DNA of 64,000 nt from Brachynemurus nebulosus. Its lineage: Eukaryota; Arthropoda; Insecta; Neuroptera; Myrmeleontidae. Shown in pieces: positions 48,324-61,088 of this stretch (position 1 is its first letter; each line of letters starts with the position of its first letter). The translations under genes and the position numbers were made by a program. The notes under the pieces are model-generated. The model made no database searches. It worked only from the letters and a program-made list of their open reading frames with translations, and had not been told where the DNA came from. The stretch covers positions 49,097,529 to 49,161,528 of the forward strand of contig JAPWDM010000006.1 of NCBI GenBank assembly GCA_035578155.1, given 5' to 3'.

Positions 48324-49706
48324 GGGGAAGTGTCCCTAATATCGCACCCATTTTGAAAATTGAAATTTTCTTTGCGATTTTTACTTTTTAATTAGCCCCA
48401 CTTGTACTTCTATTTAGTTCTTTTAATGCTCTTGAAGTACTAAATAGTTGGGAATTGATTAAACATGTATACATATAATATATCTTTTTGTAATTAATGA
48501 AAAAAACTGGTTTTGACCGCTTTATGAAATGTCGTCTCAATATCGCCCACCAATAGTGGTGAAAATATCGCCCTGTACGATATTAGGCTATTATTTCTGT
48601 CACAATGTTAGACATGATTTATGAACAAAAAAAACACATGAAGTACAAAATAATATTGTTTATTCTTAAGTAGAACAAAATATCATAGAATTACATTAAT
48701 ATATTGTTTAATTATAAGTAAATTAGACTTAAAACTTTGTAGTTTTATTTATATTACTTTCTTAATTAACCATCTAAACAATAATTACAAATAAATGTTT
48801 TGTAATCTTCCGTTCCCGAACATTGCTTGTGGAACCAAATGCGGCACTTTGTACAAATGATCCACTTCTTGCCCTTTTGTCTGTTAAATACGACTAACCA
48901 CAATAGGGACTTTCACAGTCATTCTCGCTGTCGTCTTCATCAGTTGAAACTGTAAGAGAGTCAGCTACATCATCGTCACTTGAACTAGATCCAAAACAGC
49001 TAAACGCATCGAAAAGTGAAACAAAATTCGTAGAGAGTTTTATTCTCTATAACGTTTATAAAAAATACAAAAATGATTTAAGACAAAAGAAGCGAGATAT
49101 TTTCATAAAACGATCGTTGACCTTGACCTTCAATATCTAAGGAAGCTCACACGTGACTTTATGAGACTTTTAAGGGAACATTTAGGATGCCAAAATAAAG
49201 GTGTATAAGAAAATCCAGCTTATTCCGTTTCATTCCGATGTTGACCCCTTTTTTGATTTAAATGATTGGGCTACTGTGCCTAATATCGTATAGTGCGATA
49301 TTATGATTACTGTAGGTGGGCGATATTAGGCATATTGTGAAAAATAAATACGGCGGATTCTTCAGCTTGAAATATGTCATAAACTAATATTATAATTATG
49401 AAAATACAAATTATACAATACAGAGAAGTTATTGTTGTAATTGACAAATAAATATCACTTACCTCTTATCTAATATCATCTAATTAGATGCATAAGTAAC
49501 ACCTCCAAAATATTTGAAATCGAAAAAATTAAAAAAAGTTTTACAAAAAATACAAAAGTTACCAATTTCGTTCAACACTTGGCCTCGTGTAATGGTTGCC
49601 AGAGGGCAAAGAGTTATACTGATTGTCACCAGGATATAACACTTACGAACGGCAATATGGTGGTGTGCCATATTGGGAAGATGTACAATATTAGGTACAC
49701 TTCCCC
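48324..49706 (-). mobile_element. pogo-family DNA transposon, internally deleted (1383 bp), TA duplication
   Basis: The ends are TA GGGGAAGTGTCCCTAATATC and, inverted, TA GGGGAAGTGTACCTAATATT. The word CTAATATCGC or its complement recurs near both ends (about 48336, 48538, 48563, 48580, 49280, 49318). Orientation is set by the minus-strand transposase remnant. The N-terminal DNA-binding and catalytic DDE parts are missing, so it could move only with help from another copy. Confidence 0.8.
48766..49055 (-). pseudogene. C-terminal zinc-finger fragment of a pogo/Tigger-like transposase
   Basis: On the minus strand an acidic Ser/Asp-rich linker (Ser-Ser-Ser-Ser-Asp-Asp-Asp ... Asp-Glu-Asp-Asp-Ser-Glu) leads to Cys-Glu-Ser-Pro-Tyr-Cys-Gly. 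A stop and frameshift near 48900 follow. The next frame then gives Lys-Lys-Trp-Ile-Ile-Cys-Thr-Lys-Cys ... Trp-Phe-His-Lys-Gln-Cys ... Phe-Ile-Cys-Asn-Tyr-Cys-Leu and stops at 48766. The Cys-Cys-Cys-Cys-His-Cys-Cys-Cys order is that of the PHD-like finger ending many insect pogo/Tigger transposases. Its position between TA-flanked TIRs supports that origin over a host PHD protein. It is clearly non-functional as it stands. Confidence 0.65.
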
Positions 49707-49708
49707 TA

Positions 49709-51102
49709 TACACATTATTTTGCCATCTGGAAATTGAACACTTGAGAAGAAATTAACGCTTAAGATTTTCCTTTACACGGAAGAAAGAAGGTAAGTCAGT
49801 GTGAAACGGCCTAAAAAGATAAAAATTTGTCGTTTTGAATTGATCTAGCAGTCTGTAAATTCGATTTTTGTAAAACCAAAAACCCTACTGCAACCACCAA
49901 CAAATCAGTACCAGAACATAAGCTTCAATCGATTAGAGTAATCGATGTATGTAAAAATGTTAATAATTGAATTACAGCTTCTATAGCACGCTGTAAGAAT
50001 AATCTGTCCATATGTTACACTGAACGTATACCGCTCCTGTGTTCTACAGTTGACTACACGTTACAGACTACCCTTGTGCATTGAAATTAATTTTCAATTA
50101 TTGTAATACTACTGTTTTCAATGTCTCAATAGAATTATGAATATGTATAATACATAACGTATATCTATCTCCGTAATACAAATATCACAAACATGCATTC
50201 TATTTACCTATATGATGAACATTGAACAGAGTTACACGGTTTTATCTATTTAGGTTTAAACAATCCGGTTATCGTATTATTGATACATATATTTGGGTAT
50301 TTTAGAAAGCTATTAAAATTTGGAAAAACAGAGGAAAAAAAATTGATACAATTCTTTTATTGTATGAGATTTGGTTTATTAATTGATTTTATAAATGAGG
50401 TTTAGTTTTTCAGTATTCAATTATGTTTGGTTACAATAACATTTTTACAGCGAACATCAGATGATAGATTACCTAAAAAAGTCTTACAATTGACCAGAAG
50501 TAAGACTGAAGAGAAGCGGTAGAAAAAACCCATCATGGAAAGACCGAAACCATTAGCGGTTGGGAATCAAACGGAGACGAGAAACGTTAAAAGCAAAATA
50601 CACATAATAAGCCTACAAAAGCAAAATTTGGTATACTTTGTTGGGGGGGAGCTAAAAATACGAATATTAACCTTTAACAGTTCGTGCACACCATATACGT
50701 GTGACGGCTAGAACAACTCTAGACGCTAATCGCAATCAGTGATCACACATGTGTGTGATACCACCGTGCGTATTGGCCGGTAACATTGGTAACAGACTCT
50801 CAGTTTAGTGATGATTTCTGTAAACGTTATAGACGAATAACATAATATATATATATATAATAGGTGTGATAGATATAACAAGTCTGCTCCACAATACGTA
50901 ATGTATTATAGATCACATCGCACCACCCCGTTATCCACGGTAAGTAGACAGAAAGCGAGCTATGTTAATATAACTTATTGGTGTACTCCATACACAGAAT
51001 ATTGTTGGCGCAGTGCAACGTTACGCCAAAGTGTTAAAAATATTGTAAACCCTTGCGGAAGTTTGTGATGTGGAATGTGTATTGTTAATATAATTATGCT
51101 AT
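49709..51102. other. No gene recognised
   Basis: AT-rich with a short (TA) run near 50850; no gene seen. Confidence 0.4.
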
Positions 51103-51566
51103 GGCCCGATTTACATTAACGCTCCGCTCTCATTACGATATCACTCCGCTCCCGGTTCGATATAATATTCTTACACAATAAAGAATGAGTGTATTCACAT
51201 CATCGCTCTGATATCCGTCCAATATCAGTCGCGGTTCGCTCCTGTTCCAATGCCACTCCAATATCAATACCTTTCAGGTAATATTTTATCGGAGCGATAT
51301 CAGACTTGTTATGACTTGTATTTTTTATGGCTTGTAAACACTTTTTTGATTCCACTCCACGCCGCTTGCATTCAGTTGTTATGAAAAGATGTTTGTATCG
51401 AACTGAGACTAAACTGGGAGCCTACCCAGAGCAGCATTATAATGTGAATGGAGAACAAATAGGTACCAGCATGTTATCAGCACTGTAATGTGAACACAAC
51501 AAGATTATATCGAGCGAGAATAGAGTGGGAGCGTATCGAGAGCGGAGCGTTAATGTAAATCGGGCC
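51103..51566. mobile_element. Complete MITE, 464 bp, TIR GGCCCGATTTACATTAACGC
   Basis: The TIR continues to about 30 bp (…TCCGCTCTC / GAGAGCGGA…) and is perfect or nearly so. The interior has repeated CGCTCC/GATATC words. Flanks (TAT left, TTA right) do not give a clean duplication. A partial copy lies at 3401-3655. The superfamily is not assigned. Confidence 0.8.
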
Positions 51567-54074
51567 TTAACCTTAAAAAAATTAAGGAAAATGTTTATTA
51601 TTTCAAACGGAATATTCTTTCTGGGTCTAAAATAAAAGTTATGAAAGATACTTTACCAGGACAGTTATGTTTGAAATTTTTTGTTGTTACACTGATATTA
51701 AAATTAATAGGTAAGTATAGATGATCAGCTTTCATTCTATCCAACAGTACAAAAGTTTTTTTGTAGATTAAGATATTTTTTCAACTACCTAATGAAATTA
51801 TAACTTATTTTCTGAACATATCAAAAATCAAATTTTTGGATTAATAGAATTTCTGTCAGAAACAGAACATGTAGTGCGTTTGACAGGGTCATCATGATTA
51901 ACTAAGTAACTGACTTTAGTAATCTAATATCTAAACACAAATATTATTTAATTTAATTTAATTAGTTAGTAGGACGCAATAACAACACTAAACTGCGTCT
52001 TGTAGAATTTCGTATATCATATTATCTGATCATCAAACAACAAATTTTACTTTCTCTGATTTATTTATTCTCTAAATCTTATGTCTACTGCATGAGTTTT
52101 TTAATTACGTAAGAATTTTAGTATTGATGTTTTCTAAAGGATGTAACTACAGAAACTGTTTTTTTCGAGTTGACAGTTGCATCGAAATTCAAGTAAAAAA
52201 ATGTTAAAAATCTTACTTGGGGCTCTATACTCATACACACTCTTTCTTACCGATTGTCATAAACAAAAATTTAATTTCCGAATAAACCTGTATTAATTTA
52301 AGCATATCTAAAATTTATTACAAGTCGTTTCAATTGGTAGGTGTGCAACGCAAAAGACACATACAATAAAAACTCTAAGTAAGTTTAAAAGTACCTTGTA
52401 GTAAGTAGTATATGGCAATTTTAAATAAACAGCAATTTTCAATAAAAATAAATTTAACAATAATAATTGATAGGTATGTGAAACAAGTTCTTCTAACTGG
52501 CAAAATCACATAATAGTTAAAATATTACAATTCCACTCACTTTCTGGTCACTATTTTCTGTCAACTACATTCACAACCTGCTCATTATCGCTTCAGGTTA
52601 GTATAATTTTAAATATGACTCATTAAATTTACTTGAGAGTACGAGAATATGGTAAAAGAATGTTAGATCAGTAAATACATATAAAATGTTAACGTATAAT
52701 TTACTTAGAGGAAAATAATTTTATTACTTTCCTATTAAACAACAAATGTTGTAATTTTAAAGTTGCTACCGATGAGTATATTGATAATGAGGAAATCTAA
52801 TTTGCAATATTTAAGCTGTTTATGTTATCAATTCAGTTATCGAAATCCTAAACATATAATTTGCAAGTTGCATTTACCGACGAATTTGAATTTTTGTAGA
52901 GCCAATAAATTATGTGTAATAAGCCCCACAGCTTAATTTCAGCCGGAAGCGGCGGAACCGTGTTTCGGCACTTTCAGAAGATTTTTATTTTTTATCGAAA
53001 GGTTCTAGAATTTTTTTTATAAGTGTCGTTAGGGGCTATAGGGTCGAGAATAAAGCCCAAGGCCAATAATGTTTATCTATTTATTTTTTTTGCTCGTCAG
53101 CGTTGTAGTGTATTAGGAGAATATGGTAAGCCAAAAAACCGTTTTTTTTTTTAACGAGTTAGTGCATTCCTTTATTTTTTTGCTTCATTTTTCAAGAAAA
53201 TTTTTGTGAAAAATTAGAAAAAGGCATTCCGGCACTTCGTTTATGCGATAAGTGTGACCGAGCTAGGGCATAAATTCTATTTTTTTTAATAAAAATTATT
53301 AGAATATAAATTATATAAAGTTGTGAAAAATATTCGCGTAAAGATCATAAATTTTATGAGATTGCAGATATTAAATTACCAAAAATATTATTTGTGTATT
53401 TAAGAAAATACAAGAATAATAACTGATTTGCAATTTTGTACATTACTGCTTCGCTAATTGTTGCATACATGTGATACGAATACACATCAGCAATTTAAAT
53501 CACCAATCAAACTCTTTTATCACTGTAAGTAGACGTTGTTACTGTTTACAGTGATACTCTAGTTGAATCGATTACTCATCCCCTGTTTAATATCTACACA
53601 CATATACATATACATAAAGATTAGTTAAAGCTATGAAAAATATGAAATATTCACCTAGGTATATACGAAAAATACGAAAATTTATAAACAATTAATTCTG
53701 ACAAACATTGTGATGAAATTCGAATTTTGATCATCTTTTAATATAGAATTCAATAGAAACACAACCGAGATAAAATAATAAATATTCCTCTTTATATTTG
53801 TCATTAAATATAAAATTTACATCAAAAATTGCAGAAAATTATTTTAATTGTAAATAACGTAAACCTATTATTTAGTACATTAGAATGGTTTTGTATATAG
53901 TTATGGTCAGTACAACATTAATAGAAAATGACATTTTTGTTGACCATTATTTCTCAAATTGATTTAAATTTACAAATACTCAATACCATCGTATCGGTAT
54001 CGGCTACAGATGCACTGTGTAGTAAAATCTTTCTATAATCTTGAGGTTGAGTGCACACTTTTGCGCAACCATAT
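51567..54074. other. No gene recognised (2.5 kb)
   Basis: AT-rich. A weakly GC-richer piece at 52920-53060 may be an old hAT fragment, but no ends are visible. Confidence 0.35.
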
Positions 54075-54288
54075 CGCCTTCCAAAAATGAAAGTGAGAAT
54101 TTTTCGATTTTCATTTTTTATACCATGTAATAGATAAGTCGATTAGCTATCGAATGATATATAAATTTTGAAGGACATAGTTTCAAATTTCAAGGTTACC
54201 ATTTAAACTAATGTATTATTAAGATTCAAAATACAGTTATCTCAAAACGAACATTTCCCAGATATCTCACTTTCATACTAGGAAGGCG
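54075..54288 (-). mobile_element. 214-bp MITE, family with 15477-15684
   Basis: The ends are CGCCTTCC and GGAAGGCG, with ATGAAAGTGAG and CTCACTTTCAT inside. Its interior matches the 15.5-kb copy only when reverse-complemented. Confidence 0.75.
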
Positions 54289-54367
54289 ATATATGTACAA
54301 TAATTACTCGTGTTAAATGATAAGAATGATTTAGGAAACTAAAAATGAAAGGTATTCGATTTTAATA

Positions 54368-54733
54368 GCCTGTTCACATTATTGCAGTCCAGTAATCCAG
54401 TGAGTCAATCCAGTCCAGTGTTGGACTGGATTATATTGTTTACATTATTCCAGTAATTCAATGGTCCATTCGAGTCATTCGATTATATTACAAAAAACAA
54501 CAATGCTAGTTCACAGGTCAATGTTTAATCCAGCACTGGATTAGCCGTTTACACTATTCCAGTGGCGCTGAAATGGGCTAGCTGAAATGAAAAGTAGACC
54601 GTCAATCCAGTTACTGGACTGGATTGCTTACTAGAATAGGTACATTCCAGTGCCGGTCTACAATATCCCAGTGACATGCCAGCGCTGGTTTCGATCGTTG
54701 GACTCGAACGCTACTGGAATAATGTGAACTAGC
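54368..54733. mobile_element. MITE with CCAGT-rich interior (366 bp)
   Basis: The TIRs are GCCTGTTCACATTATTGCAGT and, inverted, GCTAGTTCACATTATTCCAGT, with TA outside each end. CCAGT or ACTGG occurs well over a dozen times inside, often as back-to-back palindromes such as CCAGCACTGG. Confidence 0.75.
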
Positions 54734-54734
54734 T

Positions 54735-55248
54735 ATAATGACGATTCCGTAGCCGATTGGCAGGAAAATTGTATAGGTATCCGTTCACAATTGTAAAAAA
54801 ATTGTTTCACAAAATATCCCTAAAGAAGAAAAGAGACATACCTACTCAATATATTATGTACTTGAGTCAAATTTTTAGAAGTGTATTTTCGATACAATGT
54901 GCTTTGAATTGAATGTCTCAATCAGTTTTCATTGAATTTCAATTTTTTTTTTTGGGAGTCGTGAGGTCCATTAAAATTTAGGGATTCCTAAGCAGCCGCT
55001 TAATTCGTCTACTTGTAAATCCAGTCTTGGGGTCGGGTCAGATTTTTAACAGTCATAATTTTAAGAACCTTTTTGGGTTTGTTTATTTAAGCAACTTTTG
55101 TGCCTCACCACAATTTGTGATAAATGTACAATCCTCTTTAGTATATCTATGTATCGATTTGTAGATGGGAATAAATACAATTACTTTTTCCATAAAAACT
55201 TACTGGACAAATTTATTGATGCAAATATCAATACAATTCACGACAAAA
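54735..55248. other. No gene recognised
   Basis: AT-rich intergenic DNA. Confidence 0.4.
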
Positions 55249-55250
55249 TA

Positions 55251-55775
55251 CAGCTGAACTCTTTTTTATGCGGTCTTTTTTTGTGCGGTTTATTTTGTGC
55301 GATTTTTTTTATGCGGTTTGTAAAAAATGGCCATTAAAATGCATAATGTGAATCAAAATCATGAGACAGTAAGAAACTTAAACAATTACTATAATAATTG
55401 TTTGATAAAAATACTTTTTAACGACTTTTAAGCATTTAATCAATACATTGCATAAGAACATAAATTATTGCATCATTTAATTTTTTTTACACGTGTAATT
55501 TTCAAAATTTTCATAATATTATAAAAAGGAAATAAAATGTTCCTACTTGTAAATTAAGGCTTTGTCTTGTTTATAGAAGCAACTTCTAAGGAAATTTCTA
55601 AGTTTTGAGCGTTCTGAGTGATGTTTTTTCGATGAAACTTTTTTTATGTGGTCCCGACCAACCGCATAAAATACTACGTATACTTTTTATAGCTATTTAT
55701 GATATTTTTGAATATACTATTTTGTGCAATTTTTTTTATGTGGTCCCCTCCACCGCACAAAAAAAGGATCAACTG
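55251..55775. mobile_element. pogo-like MITE, 525 bp, TA duplication
   Basis: The left end is TA CAGCTGAACTCTTTTTTATG; the right, inverted, is TA CAGTTGATCCTTTTTTTGTG. Copies of TGCGGT/TGTGGTCC recur near both ends. CAGTTGA termini are common in pogo/Tigger families. The 79-codon frame crossing its left end is chance. Confidence 0.7.
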
Positions 55776-55866
55776 TATTAAGAAACTTATTTCGGATGCT
55801 TGATTTAAAATGGTGCGAACTTTTAATTTATTTTGGCTTAATCTATTACAAATAGATACTTAGACT

Positions 55867-56270
55867 CAGGGACGGCGCAAAGGGAAGATGAAGTGGGCGA
55901 CCGCACCAAGCATCGCGCCTTTTCAGGTCCCGCACACAGAGGCAGCACAAAAATAAAATGGGAAGTGGGCAAGATGGTTTTTGTGAGGCCCTCTTCATTG
56001 ATTTTCTTGAAAAGTTTGTCCTCAACAATTAGACGACGAGCAAAAAGAAAACCTTCCACAACTCCACAACCGCTATAATCATTTTTGCGAAGCCCCTTCC
56101 CTTAATTTTTCAAAAAATGTCTCCCTAAAAATTAAGTAATGAGTAAATAAAAAAAGAACCACAACAACCTTAATCAATTTCTGCCAGTAGTTTTCTTACA
56201 CATGCGAAGTTTCCAAAGGCGGGAAGCTATAGGCCGTCGGCCACTTCGCCCACCCTTTGCGCCACCTTTG
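55867..56270. mobile_element. hAT-like MITE (404 bp)
   Basis: The left end CAGGGACGGCGCAAAGGG and the inverted right end CAAAGGTGGCGCAAAGGG match at most positions, and both then read GTGGGCGA within a few bases. No 8-bp duplication survives. Overlapping frames on both strands are artefacts. Confidence 0.6.
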
Positions 56271-57254
56271 TTCGCATGTGTAGAACTTGATAAAAGTGGT
56301 TGTTCAGAGGGGTTTTCCTTTTTGTTTGTCACCTAATTTTTAGGGAGAAATTTTCTAAGAATCGGAGAAATTGGCCTTGCAATATACATGATGGAGAAAA
56401 ATATTTGAAAAATAAAAGAAGGGAAACTCTCAAAACATATATTTTGGGAAAAATTTTTGAAAAATTATAAAAGGCTGCCTCGTAAAAGTCACACTTAATT
56501 TTGCTGGAAGAAATTTGGTTATATCTCTTAAGTTTTGCGTGATACTTCTTACAACTCAAAGAGGAGTATTAATATGAAACTGAGAGAATTAGTGAAATTT
56601 AGCAGCATTCCTGCTCTAAATAAAAGTGAATTAGAAAAAGTTAATGGTAAATTTTTCGTAGCTTACTGATCGTGAAACTCAGAAAGGTAAAAATTTTAAA
56701 AATTTAAAGCTTTCTCAACCTTTAAGAACCTTTTACTCTTTCCAACCTTACCTATACAGTTACCTTATGATTTTGTCACGGCACGTCGATCGTTTTCTTT
56801 CATACCTTAATGCGCACATACAATAGAAATACACATACATAGTATAGTTACTTTGCAATATTTGTGCTTGCAAATCGAACAAATAATACATAGAGATACA
56901 GAACATATTTAAAACCTTAACACCTTTGCAAAATTTATATCATCTTTAACGATTGCCGTTGGAACATTAATTTTACTGTTTATGGAACATATAGGACACG
57001 AAACACTTGTTTTCCTCTCAGTATCGCTGCGTAGCGTAGCGTTATGTTGCGCTATCTAAACTATGAAAACATGAGAATGCGCACCGTAAAGCGGACATAT
57101 TATTATCGAACACTGTAGGCTTTTAAAACCAATCATATAAATAATGTGTCAAGATTGTACGTAGAATAAACATTCCATTTTTATTATAGCAACATATTTA
57201 ATAAGAGTCTAAACATACACATACAGTGTGCGTCAAACGTTCCCAAACGGTTAA
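56271..57254. other. No gene recognised
   Basis: AT-rich intergenic DNA. Confidence 0.4.
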
Positions 57255-57258
57255 TTAT

Positions 57259-58189
57259 CCCTAGAATCATACGTACACGTCAAAACGACGAACGAACTTC
57301 TCTACCTGCTCCAATACTACAACTTGTCGATACCTGCTTGCTGTGAGATTTCTGTTATCTAATTATTTGTTGTTATAACACATAAGACGTATTTATTTTG
57401 TTTATAGTTATTGTCGTTTTCTTTGTATTGAAATAGTGTCCGTCAGAAGGACGTCGATGTATGATTACGCGATGCCTTTTTTTTAAAGATTTTGTACTTC
57501 ACATATAAAAGTTTCCCTAATTTTTCTAAAATTTATTAAAAATATGCATGTTATAATTAATTTATTCAATGATTATGATAATGTGAAAGATGATTACAGC
57601 TGTTTGACTTATAGAGACGTCATAATACTGAAGTTTTAATATATTGAATCGAAAACTAAAGAATGCGTTTTAAGTGACTTAATAAAAGGTTAACAATTTA
57701 TTTTGTGGAAAATATTTTAATATTTATTATTTTTTGAGGTCTTATTCGAAAAATTACTAACAACTTTTAGAAAATTTACAAATGTGCCTAATGGGGAAAT
57801 AACTACATATCTATAGGAATATTTATGACTGAGAAATTTCACATTCTGTAAAGTCACACATGTCCACTGACTCATAATAGTCATAATAGTTCATAAATTA
57901 ATTATTTGAAAGGCATGTTTTATGATGCAATTGATGTATTTATCTATTTTTTAATTTTTATAATGAAAATATGCTTTGATAAAAAGATTAAAAAAATTAA
58001 TAAATATTTAATTAAGAAATTTTTCCAAATCCAATTTTTTTTAAATATTTTGTTCGCTTTTGTAGTATTGTTATGTAAAAAAAATGTCTTTTGCAAATAA
58101 ACACTAAAACTCTCCGTAAAAAGTCCATCCGTCAAAAAGACGTCGATGTATGATTAACGTTTCTCGTAGACCAACGTATGATTCTAGGG
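57259..58189. mobile_element. piggyBac-like MITE, 931 bp, TTAT duplication
   Basis: The ends are TTAT CCCTAGAATCATACGT and ACGTATGATTCTAGGG TTAT. The CCCTAGAA terminus is the classic piggyBac end, although the target here is TTAT and not TTAA. A GACGTCGATGTATGATT word lies near both ends (57449 and 58139). Confidence 0.75.
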
Positions 58190-58280
58190 TTATTAACGGT
58201 TTATTACTTTATTACTAAAAGTATACGCTAATCCGTTAAAAAGGATGTAGTCCAATAAATAGGAAGAAATGTGCACCCCA

Positions 58281-60182
58281 CGCGTATCATTTCCTATTTA
58301 AATTTGTTAGCTTACTAGGACTGATTATGGTGATTTAGCCCAGTTTTTATCCTTAATTATAAGTCGTTTAAGTACAAAAAATAATATTCGAAATTTGAAT
58401 ACATTTGAATTCTTTTGAAAAATAATTTGAATCTTTTAAACGGCTTGACTGATTTTGCTGAAATAAATATCTGTAATAGAGGTTATTGACATACATTTGA
58501 GGAAATATTTTGGAAGACTTAGAAAGATTAAAACATAAAAAAAAAACATATTTTTACAGAATAATGGAAATTCGTTCACAATGGGTAGTTGATACTTAAA
58601 AAAATATTTTTGTGTATTTTTTTTAAATGAATTAGGGACCTTGCACAATCACCAGAATATTACCGCTTTCTGAAATTTTTAGAATAAGTCTTTCATGCTA
58701 AAAAAATAATGTTTCTTTATTTTTTAAGATCTTATTAATATTCAACAATTAAAACGTATCTTTCAAATTTTTGTATATTTTTAGATATTATGTAATTTTT
58801 TGAGCTTTCTAAAATAGGTACTTTATAGTTAAAAAAAAATATAAAGTATTCTCAACTCATTGTTCTCATTGCATTGATACAATCTATCACAATAATGTTA
58901 TTAACAAATCATGTAGATATGAACACAGCTGACCCAGTGGAGTGCATGATTATGTACGATATCTAATGACTGACAAGTAAAGGTCCCGAGGCCGGACCTA
59001 TCAATTTTGATGAAACTTAAATGTGTTGTAGAACACTAAAAACTAAGGGACACGTATTTTTTTTATCTGCCGAAAAACGGTTTGAAGGGGTGAAATCGCC
59101 CTCCAAAAATTGGGGTAAAAATTTAATTTTTCAAATATCTCAAAAACAGTAAGAGATAGAGCAAAAGTTTAAATTGGCGATATTACTCTTTTTCAAAGAG
59201 CTATCTATTGATATGCAATTTGTCCATATTACATCAACAGGGGTGGTTGGGGGTTAAAATTTGGCGGTTAATTTTACAAAAAGGGGGTGAAAAATAAACA
59301 ATATAAAAATTTTGTTTACAGATTTTAAATCTACGTCAAAAAATCTAATTGGCCTATTTTTGCTCAATGCCCTAATATTAAGTCTAGGGGTAGTTAACTA
59401 GAGGGTGACTATGTCGAATAGTCGTACAATTTGGGTATTTCAAGAAGTTCTTCTTCATGGAAAATAGCTTAAGACAATTAGAATAACGTAGAAATGAAAT
59501 TTTCGAATTCAAAATTGAGCTTGAGCAACATTGGAGAGGGGGTGAGTCACCCTCTTAAATTACATACTAGTTTACATACACTCATTTTTGCAATTAACAC
59601 ACTGACAGGGGGTAATAATGTCACAATAGATGGTTCTGAAGTTAGACTATCGTCCAACTTCAGAACCACTTATTGTGACATTATTTTACCCACTATCAGT
59701 GTGTTAATAGCAAAAATTAGTGTATATAAACTAGTATGTAATTTAAGAGGGTGACTCACCCCCTCTCCGACGTTGCTCAAACTCAATTTTGAATTCGAGA
59801 ATTTCATTTCTACGTTATTCTAATTGTCTTAAGCTATTTTCCATGAAGAAGAACTTCTTGAAATACCAAAATTGTACGTCGGAAAATAATATTATTAATA
59901 TTCAATGATTCTACGAAAAAATTTTCGTTATTGTGTACGTCCACTAAGACCTATAAAAAAAATACATACATATTTTATGTATTTCTTTCTCGCTCTTCTA
60001 ACCATTCTGTAAGTCTTCCAAATTATTTCCTCAAATGTATATCATTGTCAGTAACCACTATTTTGAAACACAGTTTCTGCGTTTAAACAATTTACAATTA
60101 AGGGTTAAAACTTGGCTAAATCACTACATTCACTCATAGCAGTCATAGCAATCTAATAAAAATAAATAGGAAATGGTACGCG
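58281..60182. mobile_element. 1.9-kb inverted-repeat element containing a long hairpin
   Basis: The outer arms begin CGCGTATCATTTCCTATTTA and, inverted, CGCGTACCATTTCCTATTTA. They stay collinear for about 240 bp through GTGATTTAGCC and CATTTGAGGAAATA (58281-58525 against 59995-60182). The middle is asymmetric: about 900 bp on the left, 115 bp on the right, around the hairpin at 59423-59878. No transposase frame is present. Confidence 0.65.
59423..59878. repeat. Near-perfect 456-bp hairpin
   Basis: The sequence from CGTACAATTTGGGTATTTCA is mirrored by TGAAATACCAAAATTGTACG, with the axis at about 59650 (loop of about 4 nt: TATC). Arms of about 225 bp differ at only scattered positions. A transcript from either strand would fold into long double-stranded RNA. 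The 86-codon frame inside is a side effect. Confidence 0.9.
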
Positions 60183-60397
60183 CGGAGGAAGACCTTTTCA
60201 TTGTTATCAAATTAATAACTACTCCTTTTTTTAGTAAAATCATGTTTTCCGAAACAATTAGCCGTTCCCGAATCTTTTACGCGTACTGTACGTATAGGTA
60301 TTATCTATTCTTATTTAGTTTGTATATATGTAAATTTTTAAGATTCTGTATCTATGTACAATTATGTACACATGTGTAAAGATATACATGTAAACAG

Positions 60398-61080
60398 CAG
60401 ACATGGGAAAAAATAATCCCTAACAGAATCGCCATATAAAATATTTCATACTGGGGGGTTACGAATAGAGCTGGAGGGCTGTCATAAAACGTAAAAATAT
60501 TATCAATCTTTTTAAAAATCAGTTTTACGACGTTTTACTATTAATACCACATCGTTAATGCTGTTTTGTATCTGTGTTCTTTAATTGCCAATATTATGAA
60601 TCATTTTGCTTGTTATATGTACATACATACCTTTATATTTTTCTAATGCAAGAACAAAACCATGTTCAATCTTGTGAGCGACCTACTAGAGTGATACAAT
60701 CTACTAATACAATCAATTTTGTTTACATTAAAGCAGATATAAAGAAGGTGAGATATACATATTATTTAAATAATCACAAAGGAAATAGAGATATGTTTAT
60801 ATTATAAATATTTTCAATTCGACTTAATTAATTTCTATTACAGTTGACCACCTATTTATTCAGCATTTATTTTTTAAAATTATTTTTAAAATTAAAATTA
60901 TATATTAAATTATAAAAAATGGGTAATTTTTGATTTTTACTGATTTGTTCTCTAAAGCTTCCTTAGGCTAATCTTCAAATCCAGAGGAAAATTCTCAGCT
61001 TTGTAATAAAATTTATATCCCCTTTATATCAAGTATTTTATATGGCGATTCTGTTAGGGACCACTGTTTTCCCAAGTCTG
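60398..61080. mobile_element. hAT element, non-autonomous (683 bp), exact 8-bp duplication
   Basis: GTAAACAG at 60390-60397 recurs at 61081-61088. The TIRs begin CAGACATGGGAAAA and CAGACTTGGGAAAA and continue to CCCTAACAGAATCGCCATAT over about 50 bp. CAGA(C)nTGGG ends with 8-bp duplications are typical of hAT. No transposase domain was recognised inside. Confidence 0.9.
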
Positions 61081-61088
61081 GTAAACAG

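Noticed and set aside
55859..56278. 8-bp target duplication for the hAT-like element
   Set aside because: The flanks CTTAGACT and TTCGCATG do not match, so only the TIR evidence was used.
59494..59754. 86-codon open frame
   Set aside because: It lies entirely within the long hairpin; both strands are constrained by the palindrome and no protein family is suggested.
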